This document shows, piece after piece, positions 1-4,935 of a stretch of 7,820 bases of DNA. The notes beneath the pieces are model-generated. The model saw only the letters and a list, made by a program, of their open reading frames with translations, was not told the origin of the DNA and did not search any database. The translations under genes and the position numbers were made by a program. The stretch spans positions 1-7,820 of the forward strand of contig DESS01000187.1 in the NCBI GenBank assembly GCA_002361335.1. Reading direction: 5' to 3'. This stretch comes from Richelia sp. UBA3308 (GTDB taxonomy: Bacteria > Cyanobacteriota > Cyanobacteriia > Cyanobacteriales > Nostocaceae). Position 1 is the first letter of the stretch. Every line of letters begins with the position of its first letter.

Positions 1-70
1 ATGCCCAATCCCCCATGCCCAATTCCCAATTCCCCATGCCCAATTCCCAATCCCCAATTCCCAATTCCCA
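1..70. repeat. Heptamer STRR tract (ATNCCCM x10)
   Basis: Ten uninterrupted 7-bp units of the form AT-T/G/C-CCC-A/C fill positions 1-70; examples are ATGCCCA, ATTCCCA and ATCCCCA. The tract begins at the window edge, so it may be longer. It ends 7 bp from the stop codon of the minus-strand psb32 gene, so it lies in that gene's 3' flank. Short tandemly repeated repetitive heptamers of this kind are a known feature of heterocyst-forming cyanobacterial genomes. No coding function is suggested. Confidence 0.9.
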
Positions 71-77
71 AAATATT

Positions 78-884
78 TTAAGTTTGAGAAGGAGATTCTT
101 TACCCATAAAAGGAGATAAATAAGCAACCAAAACTCCAATTAGAAAACCGGAGATATTACGAACTAAAGGCAGCCAATCAGAGGTACGAGTAACTACAGG
201 ACCAATTCCGAACGCAATAAACAAAATACCCCATAATGGAGAGAATATTAACGCCCATTGCCAAGCAACGACTTGTCCTTCATTTCTTGGTTGAGCAGCA
301 AAACCACAGATAACTCCACCAATAACTGAGGTAATTAAGGTGAGAATCCACTGTTCCCGTGGTAATCCAGGAACAACCTGACAACCACCTTGACGCAAAC
401 AATTTTCGACTGTGTGTAAAGCTTGAATAATGGCTTGGTCTTCACCTTTTTCTCTGACAAAATATAAGTTGCCAAAACGGGTTTGTAATTCTATCCAAAA
501 GGTGCGCGGCAGCAATTCGTACACATCATCCCCAACAGCAAAACTTAGAATATTACCGCCGCGAGAATCCGCTACCAGCAAAATACTTCTATCATTTAAA
601 CCCCAAAATTTAATAACAGCCCTACCCGGTGTTCGGTCATATTGAGTGAGTACTCGCAACTGCCACCCAGTTTCTTCTTCAAATTCGTTAAGTTCTTCAA
701 CTAAATTTTCTTCTTGAACAACATTCAGAGATTTTCCTAAGTCTACAACTGGTGTTACTGTATCCGGCAGTAATTCTGGATTATTGTAAGCATATGCATT
801 GCCCGTATGTATCGTCCAAATTGAGCCTACTAAAATTAATACTGTCACAAAACTAAAAAAACGTCGCCGAAAACTATTATCCAT
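78..884 (-). CDS. psb32: Psb32 / TPM-domain thylakoid protein
   Basis: Predicted 268-aa protein of the TPM (TLP18.3/Psb32) family, which in cyanobacteria and chloroplasts aids photosystem II protection and repair at the lumenal side of the thylakoid. Residues 1-32 form a signal peptide: SFRRRFF, then a hydrophobic stretch ending in NAYA before YNNPE. The arginine run makes Tat export conceivable but not shown. The TPM domain spans about 42-165 (TPVVDLGKSL, GWQLRVLT, RSILLVADSRGG, FAVGDDVYELLP). Three C-terminal membrane segments follow, at about 179-197, 207-231 and 240-258. C162 and C168 could form a disulfide. The frame can be extended to a TTG at 921-923, but the ATG at 882-884 places the signal peptide at the N terminus and is preferred. 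No strong Shine-Dalgarno is seen. The gene stands alone and the family call is firm; its exact role in this organism is inferred. Confidence 0.88.
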   Translation of the reverse strand: MDNSFRRRFFSFVTVLILVGSIWTIHTGNAYAYNNPELLPDTVTPVVDLGKSLNVVQEENLVEELNEFEEETGWQLRVLTQYDRTPGRAVIKFWGLNDRSILLVADSRGGNILSFAVGDDVYELLPRTFWIELQTRFGNLYFVREKGEDQAIIQALHTVENCLRQGGCQVVPGLPREQWILTLITSVIGGVICGFAAQPRNEGQVVAWQWALIFSPLWGILFIAFGIGPVVTRTSDWLPLVRNISGFLIGVLVAYLSPFMGKESPSQT

Positions 885-1100
885 GGGCTTTTTTATATAA
901 ATTTCAACACTGAAATTAAGCAAATTGTTTCAAAAGGTCAGAAAAAAAGTGATACTTCTTTACAATTCGTTACTTTATTCTAATTTATTTTACATGACTA
1001 AAGCATAACCTTGACCTTTTGATAATCAATCCTTAACCAGAAGAAAACCACCAGGCAATAAACCTGGAGTTAGAGTCAAGCCCTGGGGGTTGCTTAAGGT
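885..1100. other. Intergenic leader of psb32, no gene seen
   Basis: This is the 5' part of the 581-bp gap between psb32 and the DUF948 gene. It must hold the minus-strand psb32 promoter, and TAGAAT-like -10 candidates occur on that strand, but none has a well-spaced good -35, so no promoter is called. A small inverted repeat CCAGG/CCTGG with a 7-nt loop lies near 1050-1066. No reading frame with plausible protein character is present. Confidence 0.5.
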
Positions 1101-1170
1101 GAATTTAGAATTTAGAATTTAGAATTTAGAATTTAGAATTTAGAATGAAGAATTTAGAATGAAGAATTCG
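1101..1170. repeat. Heptamer STRR tract (GAATTTA x10)
   Basis: Ten consecutive 7-bp units occupy exactly 70 bp. The first six are GAATTTA, then GAATGAA, GAATTTA, GAATGAA and a final GAATTCG. The same unit recurs in the plus orientation at 4546-4581 and inverted near 4815-4833, so this is a dispersed family. The alternation of the last units suggests growth by a 14-bp step as well as single units. Confidence 0.9.
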
Positions 1171-1371
1171 GGTATGAATCCTAAATGTCCCAGAGGCAAG
1201 GGTATCGCGTCCCGGACTTGGTTTTCGATTTTTTAATAAATCCGTTTCATACATCAGTGAAGCAACGCCAGAATGGCCGAATTATTACCCCATCGATGAA
1301 TCGAGGGGCTTGAGTTTGTTTTTCTCCACGGATAAATCCGGGGGCTTATATCCAGTTTATTTTTCGGTCAA
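1171..1371. other. Structured non-coding stretch with two consecutive hairpins
   Basis: No credible ORF covers this stretch. Two compact hairpins follow one another. The first (1288-1308) pairs CCCC-TCGA with TCGA-GGGG around a TGAA tetraloop, with one bulged A. The second (1326-1343) pairs CC-CGGA with TCCG-GG around TAAA, with one A/G mismatch. Both 3' arms run into the same heptamer GGGGCTT (1305-1311 and 1341-1347, 36 bp apart), and each is followed by a T-rich run. The stretch ends near GGTCAA (1366-1371). Subterminal hairpins followed by a TCAA-type site resemble the right end of IS200/IS605 elements, where the TnpB guide RNA also lies. No tnpB or tnpA is present, so this would be an orphan remnant. 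That identity is inference from resemblance only. Confidence 0.35.
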
Positions 1372-1380
1372 AAGTATTCA

Positions 1381-1405
1381 AAATTCGGGCATTATAGCGG
1401 TTTTC
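1381..1405. repeat. Two overlapping dispersed 14-mers, copy 1
   Basis: AAATTCGGGCATTA (1381-1394) recurs exactly at 4829-4842 in the same orientation. TTATAGCGGTTTTC (1392-1405) recurs exactly as its reverse complement at 4921-4934. The two motifs overlap here but lie about 80 bp apart in the second gap, flanking other repeat material. They look like pieces of dispersed repeat elements rather than operators for one gene. Confidence 0.7.
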
Positions 1406-1410
1406 ATTTG

Positions 1411-1461
1411 AGTAGAATACATTCTTGTGGCACGGGCATCCCTGCCCGTGGGAATTCTACT
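1411..1461. repeat. 51-bp palindromic repeat element
   Basis: Outer arms AGTAGAAT (1411-1418) and ATTCTACT (1454-1461) are perfect inverted repeats. They enclose a perfect inner stem, CACGGGCA (1431-1438) with TGCCCGTG (1443-1450), around loop TCCC. The element lies 4 bp beyond the stop codon of the minus-strand DUF948 gene, so it could fold at the 3' end of that transcript. No U-run follows on either strand, so it is not a standard intrinsic terminator. Its look is that of a small palindromic interspersed repeat; GC-rich cores of this kind are common in cyanobacterial genomes. Confidence 0.75.
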
Positions 1462-1465
1462 AATG

Positions 1466-1993
1466 TTAATTTTGGCGAGAATCTTGAGTGAAATAGTTTT
1501 CGTTTGTAGGGCGGCGCCCTTCAGTGCGAATGGATTCTTTTTCTTTACGGGATAGGGCTTTTGGAGAAGATGTTTGACGTTCAATAGTGCGTTTGGAAGA
1601 TTGAGGATTAGTAAAAGATTTCCATGCGGCTTTTATACCGACAAAAATACTGCGGGTACCAACTTGCACATTTTGGGCTTGCTTCTTGGCACTCGACAAG
1701 CTTTGATCGACTTGTTTAACGACTTCAGAAGCACTTTGAACGCCTTCGCTAACATCATCAGTTAGATCGGTAATTTCCAAGCCAGTTAAGCGGATAGCTT
1801 CTAAAGTAGGAGGTAACTCTCGTGAAAGAGTATCAAACAACTTTTCAGCACTACGAGCAGCTCTTGCTACCTCCTGCAAAGCTGGAATAGCGGCTACCAA
1901 CAAAGCAGTAATGCTACAAGCAACTAATATAATAGATAATCCCAGCCAAAACAGAGGTTCACTCACGCTAATATCGTCAATCGCTAACAGCAT
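1466..1993 (-). CDS. DUF948 (YtxG-like) membrane-anchored protein
   Basis: Predicted 175-aa protein of unknown function, conserved in cyanobacteria. One N-terminal membrane segment (about residues 14-36, PLFWLGLSIILVACSITALL) is followed by the family core AIPALQEVARAARSAEKLF. A long amphipathic, probably coiled-coil region comes next (ELPPTLEAIRLTGLEITDLT, then the DDVSEGVQSASEVVKQVDQS stretch). The C-terminal 50 residues are basic, polar and low in complexity. The ATG at 1991-1993 fits the usual start just before the membrane segment. An upstream TTG at 2039-2041 would add 16 residues and has an AAGG about 11 nt before it, so it is not excluded. The YtxH-like gene lies 309 bp upstream on the same strand, mirroring the ytxG-ytxH pairing of Bacillus. 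The tail contains a small palindrome (AGGGC-GGC-GCCCT, 1508-1520). The biochemical role is unknown. Confidence 0.8.
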   Translation of the reverse strand: MLLAIDDISVSEPLFWLGLSIILVACSITALLVAAIPALQEVARAARSAEKLFDTLSRELPPTLEAIRLTGLEITDLTDDVSEGVQSASEVVKQVDQSLSSAKKQAQNVQVGTRSIFVGIKAAWKSFTNPQSSKRTIERQTSSPKALSRKEKESIRTEGRRPTNENYFTQDSRQN

Positions 1994-2302
1994 TTTACGG
2001 AAAGTTGGCGTTGTTGGTTTGGATTTTGTCAAACTTTCCAACGACAGATTTACCTTGAAAAGATTTACCCCACAATGGTGAAGTTAAAACAGGAACATGT
2101 CAAAGTGATTAAATCCCCAGGCCCTCGAATAAAATAAACACTCGTTTTTCCTTCATAATGGATATCATAGGGGTTTTTGTTCGTGTTTTTTTAAAGCAGA
2201 ATTTAAAATCTTAGATTTTTGCTACAACCAGGTAAGGCGTAGCATTAACACAGTGCGGTGTGCTTAAAATTAAAATCTAAAGTTGGTGATTAGTTTGGTC
2301 AA
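1994..2302. other. Gap between YtxH-like and DUF948 genes
   Basis: About 309 bp lie between the stop of the YtxH-like gene and the ATG of the DUF948 gene, both on the minus strand. A minus-strand TTGACA (reverse complement of 2098-2103) is present, but no -10 box is well spaced from it. Short palindromes occur (AAATCTTAGATTT near 2205-2219, and ACACAGTGCGGTGT near 2250-2263). No intrinsic terminator with a U-run and no small gene is evident. The size of the gap suggests that the DUF948 gene has its own promoter. Confidence 0.4.
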
Positions 2303-2650
2303 CTAATTATTTGTATTCTGGGGTAGAGAATTGGAATTCTCTTGAGTTTTTTGTCGTTTCAATGCTTGATGTTCTCGCATGGAAGCATCTATTCCTGCAA
2401 AAATAGCTTCTCGTAGTCGCTCTAATGTATTATCCCAAGAACGTAAAGCATTCTCAGAAAGACGATCTGCTTGAATTTGCACGCTTGTAGATAAATCCTC
2501 TGCTAAATCTGGTAAAGCATCAGCAGACTTTTTCAATAGTTTACGTGTTTCGCGTCCCGTGCGGGGAGCCATAAGCAACCCGGTGAAGGCACCAATGGTA
2601 GCTCCTAGCATCAAACCGCCAATAAAACTTCCACTACGGTTATTAGACAT
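2303..2650 (-). CDS. YtxH domain protein
   Basis: Predicted 115-aa protein. Residues 1-35 show the YtxH signature: a glycine-zipper hydrophobic segment, GSFIGGLMLGATIGAFTGLL, directly followed by MAPRTGRETRKLL, matching the family pattern of a glycine-rich helix and then AP-x-[ST]-G-xx-[TR]R. The rest is a charged helical region (DALPDLAEDLSTSVQIQADR) ending in a Gln/Asn-rich tail. Members are single-pass envelope-associated proteins induced by stress in some bacteria; their biochemical function is not known. The ATG at 2648-2650 is supported by a clear Shine-Dalgarno, AAGGAG, 11 nt upstream, the best ribosome site among the minus-strand genes here. It is transcribed toward the DUF948 gene, a pairing seen in other genomes. 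Confidence 0.88.
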   Translation of the reverse strand: MSNNRSGSFIGGLMLGATIGAFTGLLMAPRTGRETRKLLKKSADALPDLAEDLSTSVQIQADRLSENALRSWDNTLERLREAIFAGIDASMREHQALKRQKTQENSNSLPQNTNN

Positions 2651-2673
2651 TTTATCTTTCTCTCCTTAAACTC

Positions 2674-2701
2674 ATTTTAAGTGGGTTTGAGGAGCTTGCA
2701 A
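2674..2701 (-). promoter_or_regulatory. Candidate sigma-70 promoter for YtxH-like gene
   Basis: Reading the minus strand, TTGCAA (2696-2701) is followed after 16 bp by TAAAAT (2674-2679), a fair match to -35 and -10 boxes. Transcription would begin only about 17-20 nt before the ATG, just ahead of the AAGGAG ribosome site, giving a very short leader. AT-rich DNA yields such matches by chance, so this is tentative. Confidence 0.35.
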
Positions 2702-2817
2702 GACTCTCAAAGATTAAATCTTCTCCTAATCGATCGCAATATATCACTGACTTTGGTTGCATTGACTTATTAAACGTTATTCATTTGACATAATTTTTTT
2801 TTATATGCCCACGGGAT

Positions 2818-2888
2818 GGGGAGACAAGGGGATAAGGAGACAAGGGGACAAGGGGACAAGGGGATAAGGGGATAAGGGGAGGGAGGGA
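2818..2888. repeat. G-rich octamer STRR tract (GGGGAYAA)
   Basis: After an initial 10-bp unit (GGGGAGACAA) there are six octamers: GGGGATAA, GGAGACAA, GGGGACAA twice and GGGGATAA twice. The tract ends in GGGGAGGGAGGGA. The plus strand thus holds regularly spaced runs of four guanines separated by 4 nt. It lies in the 296-bp gap between the one-TM protein gene and the YtxH-like gene. It is a different repeat family from the two heptamer tracts elsewhere in the window. The remainder of this gap shows nothing else recognisable. Confidence 0.9.
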
Positions 2889-2946
2889 ATAGCTTTTACT
2901 CTAATCACAAATAAGGCCATTCGGCCATTCTAACTTTTAATTGGGT

Positions 2947-3282
2947 TTAATCCGGTTTTCTTTTTAAATATTTAGAGGTTAAATTAAATCCGGGACGATT
3001 CCAAAGTATTTGTCTACCGAAAACAATTAGTGCTAAAATTTGCTTTACAAGTCGAAGTTTTACTTGCAAACTTTGATTATCTTGACGCAGATTACTAAAA
3101 TTCTGTTTAGCTAGATAAATCGCTTCAGCCCTTCGGTGCAGCAACGCATAAGAATTGCGATCGCAGTTTGTGAGAAATTTGCTTAAGCGAGCTAATTTCT
3201 GTCGTAAGTTGTATAATTGCCAAGCGCTGTAAAAGAATATCAATGAGATAAAAATATTAATAACGACGACAATAGTTACCAT
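2947..3282 (-). CDS. Conserved cyanobacterial one-TM protein, unknown function
   Basis: Predicted 111-aa protein. An N-terminal hydrophobic segment (about residues 2-23, VTIVVVINIFISLIFFYSAW) is followed by a basic, helix-forming cytoplasmic-type region (QLYNLRQKLARLSKFL, then RRAEAIYLAKQNFSNLRQDN) and a Lys/Arg-rich end. Its character resembles a small membrane protein found across cyanobacteria with the pattern of one TM helix, WxLxxLRxxLAR and a second helical pair ending near ALIVFGRQ. I recognise the type but no function is known to me. The ATG at 3280-3282 has no strong Shine-Dalgarno. It reads divergently from the rRNA methyltransferase gene, 139 bp away, and in the same direction as the YtxH-like gene 296 bp downstream. 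It may belong to the same membrane-associated group. Confidence 0.72.
   Translation of the reverse strand: MVTIVVVINIFISLIFFYSAWQLYNLRQKLARLSKFLTNCDRNSYALLHRRAEAIYLAKQNFSNLRQDNQSLQVKLRLVKQILALIVFGRQILWNRPGFNLTSKYLKRKPD
3157..3164. repeat. HIP1 octamer GCGATCGC
   Basis: Exact highly iterated palindrome 1, typical of cyanobacterial genomes, lying inside the 111-aa protein gene. It supports the taxonomic reading. Confidence 0.85.
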
Positions 3283-3311
3283 TGGTTGGATAAAAAAGTT
3301 TTAGCAACTGT

Positions 3312-3340
3312 TTGATAAAATCTGCTCATAAGTCTACAAA
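3312..3340 (+). promoter_or_regulatory. Candidate promoter for the rRNA methyltransferase
   Basis: TTGATA (3312-3317) is followed after 17 bp by TACAAA (3335-3340), an acceptable -35/-10 pair in the 139-bp divergent region. It would give a leader of about 75 nt before the ATG at 3422. This is consensus matching only, so confidence is low. Confidence 0.35.
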
Positions 3341-3421
3341 ATTTACGGTTTGGGTGAGTTAGGGGCATTAAGCCAGTAAGTTTTTTCTAGCAGTTTCTCC
3401 CCCTCTAGGAATTCTATTTTT

Positions 3422-4546
3422 ATGAACCAGTATTTTGCAACGGTTGCTCGCGGATTGGAAGAACTTGCAGCGTCTGAGTTAGAGCAATTAGGCGCTAGTT
3501 CGGTGGAACCTGGATTTTGCGGTGTTGATTTTGTTGGCGATCGCGCTCTACTTTATAAAGTTAATCTATGGGCAAGGCTACCGTTCCGAATTTTATTCAA
3601 GGTGCATTCTTTTCGTTGCCAAACTGCAAAAGATCTTTATCAAGGTATCCAAACTATTGATTGGCAAGATTATATTACACCAAACCAGACCTTAGCGGTA
3701 AAAGCCACGGGTAAAAATGACCAACTCAATCACAGCCATTTCACGGCGCTTCAAGTCAAAAATGCGATCGTCGATCAACAACAGCTGAATTTCGGGGAAC
3801 GTTCGGATGTTGAACTTAAATCACCAGATTTACGGATTAATGTACATATCAATGGTGATTTTTGTACTGTTAGTCTAGATAGTTCTGGCAATAGTTTACA
3901 CCGCCGAGGCTACCGCCCTGCTGTGGGAGCTGCACCCCTGAAAGAATCTTTAGCGGCTGCTTTAATTCAACTTTCAGGTTGGCAGCCAGAACAAATGTTC
4001 TATGATCCGCTTTGTGGTTCGGGTACTTTACCTATAGAAGCCTGTTTAAAGGCACTGAATATTGCACCAGGTTTATTTCGAGAGTCTTTTGGATTTGAAA
4101 CTTGGGGGGATTTTGACCAATCTCTTTTAGAGAAGTTAATAACAGAAGCACAAGGGAGTCAATTAGATACACTTCCTGCATCAATTTGGGGGAGCGATGG
4201 CGATGAAGATGTCATCGAACAGGCTCATGTAAATGCGACAAATAGCGGTGTTGAGAATTATATTTGGTTTTCTCAGATGGAGCTTTCGGAAATTGCAGCA
4301 CCGGCAGACAGTGGGGTTTTGTTTTGCAATCCACCTTATGGCGAACGTTTGGGAGGAGATATTGATTTAGGAGCATTTTACAAGCTTTTGGGTGATGTGA
4401 TGAAACAACGGTTTAAAGGTTGGACTGCATTTGTTCTAAGTGGTAACAAGGAATTGTCTAAATATATTGGGTTGAAATCGTCACAACGGATAGCAGTATA
4501 TAATGGCACTTTGCCTTGTCAGTTGATGAAGTATGAATTGTATTAG
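3422..4546 (+). CDS. THUMP-domain 23S rRNA (guanine-N2) methyltransferase
   Basis: Predicted 374-aa SAM-dependent RNA methyltransferase of the RlmL/YpsC family. In E. coli the RlmL N-terminal half makes m2G2445 in 23S rRNA. An N-terminal ferredoxin-like part (about 1-55, YFATVARGLEELAASEL) leads into a THUMP RNA-binding domain (about 60-155, ending LRINVHINGDFCTVSLDSSG). The family linker SLHRRGYR and APLKESLAAAL follow, then a Rossmann methyltransferase with motif I DPLCGSGTLPIEA from 195 and the catalytic motif NPPYGER at 303-309. GNKEL at 341-345 is also typical. The length matches the single-module form; the RlmK half of the 702-aa E. coli enzyme is absent, as is usual outside gammaproteobacteria. 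An AGGA (3407-3410) lies 11 nt before the ATG. The TAG stop runs directly into a GAATTTA repeat. The family call is firm; the exact target base is inferred. Confidence 0.93.
   Translation: MNQYFATVARGLEELAASELEQLGASSVEPGFCGVDFVGDRALLYKVNLWARLPFRILFKVHSFRCQTAKDLYQGIQTIDWQDYITPNQTLAVKATGKNDQLNHSHFTALQVKNAIVDQQQLNFGERSDVELKSPDLRINVHINGDFCTVSLDSSGNSLHRRGYRPAVGAAPLKESLAAALIQLSGWQPEQMFYDPLCGSGTLPIEACLKALNIAPGLFRESFGFETWGDFDQSLLEKLITEAQGSQLDTLPASIWGSDGDEDVIEQAHVNATNSGVENYIWFSQMELSEIAAPADSGVLFCNPPYGERLGGDIDLGAFYKLLGDVMKQRFKGWTAFVLSGNKELSKYIGLKSSQRIAVYNGTLPCQLMKYELY
3537..3544. repeat. HIP1 octamer GCGATCGC
   Basis: Second exact HIP1 site, inside the methyltransferase gene. A near match (GCGATCGT) follows further downstream in the same gene. 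Confidence 0.85.
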
Positions 4547-4581
4547 AATTTAGAATGCCCGAATTTAGAATTTAGAAAAAA
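4546..4581. repeat. Short GAATTTA repeat tract
   Basis: Units GAATTTA, GAATGCCC, GAATTTA, GAATTTA and GAAAAAA begin with the last base of the methyltransferase stop codon. This is the same unit as the ten-copy tract at 1101-1170. The insertion or growth of the repeat has reached exactly to the end of the coding sequence. Confidence 0.75.
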
Positions 4582-4841
4582 ATATAATACCAATTCTGTA
4601 TGAGGTTGCACTTAATCGCCCTCCAAAAGGCTATGGTGGGGCTACTAAAACAAAGCCCGTCTGCACGGGCTGAATTCGGCGCATCTTTATAAAGAAATGG
4701 TATAACATATTTATTTTTTGCAACAAATCAATTCTTTACAATTTACCAATAAATTTTTTAAATGAATTAATTTCTATTCTTGATTCAATCATTAAAAATA
4801 GTAAGGCTCAAAATTAATTCTTTATTCTAAATTCGGGCATT
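4554..4841. repeat. 18-bp perfect inverted repeat flanking a 252-bp interior
   Basis: AATGCCCGAATTTAGAAT at 4554-4571 has its exact reverse complement at 4824-4841, spanning 288 bp in all. The arms are made of the GAATTTA/GCCCGAATT repeat family, so they could be two copies of a dispersed repeat in opposite orientation rather than the ends of one transposable unit. The interior holds the MITE-like element and otherwise AT-rich non-coding DNA. Confidence 0.65.
4583..4707. mobile_element. Probable MITE (about 125 bp)
   Basis: The left end at 4583-4597 (core TAATACCAATTCT) and the reverse complement of the right end at 4693-4707 (core TATACCATTTCT) match at 12 of 15 positions, forming imperfect terminal inverted repeats. 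The interior has no ORF. It carries a perfect 7-bp stem hairpin AGCCCGT-CTGC-ACGGGCT at 4654-4671. Small non-coding elements with ATACCAATTC-type ends are common dispersed repeats in Nostocales as I remember them. No clear target duplication beyond AT-rich flanks can be seen. Confidence 0.5.
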
Positions 4842-4870
4842 ACCCTGATAAAGTCGTTTTCGAGCTTCTT

Positions 4871-4896
4871 CCCCTCTCCAAAGCATCGAAGAGGGG
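4871..4896. repeat. Hairpin CCCCTCT / AGAGGGG
   Basis: A perfect 7-bp inverted repeat with a 12-nt loop lies 40 bp downstream of the stop of the SnoaL-like minus-strand gene. No U-run follows on either strand, so it is a weak terminator candidate at best; it may be part of the surrounding repeat patchwork. Confidence 0.4.
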
Positions 4897-4920
4897 TGCA
4901 TGGGCGTAGTTACTTGTTCC

Positions 4921-4934
4921 GAAAACCGCTATAA
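4921..4934. repeat. Dispersed 14-mer, inverted copy 2
   Basis: GAAAACCGCTATAA is the exact reverse complement of TTATAGCGGTTTTC at 1392-1405. It ends 2 bp from the stop codon of the minus-strand gene at 4936, just as other repeats in this window abut gene ends. Confidence 0.65.
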
Positions 4935-4935
4935 A

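Noticed and set aside
430..645. Plus-strand open frame inside psb32
   Set aside because: Antisense shadow of a well supported TPM-domain gene, with no domain character of its own.
885..923. N-terminal extension of psb32 from a TTG codon
   Set aside because: It would put 13 charged and polar residues ahead of a normal signal peptide; the ATG at 882-884 is the natural start.
1101..1170. Possible CRISPR array at the heptamer tract
   Set aside because: Units are 7 bp with no spacers; the same holds for the arrays at 1-70 and 2818-2888. These are STRR tracts.
1378..1584. Minus-strand open frame of 68 codons overlapping the end of the DUF948 gene
   Set aside because: It reads through the 51-bp palindrome (giving IPTGRDARATR, a typical spurious translation of this repeat) and overlaps the better supported DUF948 frame.
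1574..1765. Plus-strand open frame inside the DUF948 gene
   Set aside because: Antisense shadow; no recognisable domain or start signal.
4654..4671. Hairpin as intrinsic terminator of the methyltransferase gene
   Set aside because: The stem is good, but no T-run follows and it lies over 100 bp downstream inside a MITE-like element.
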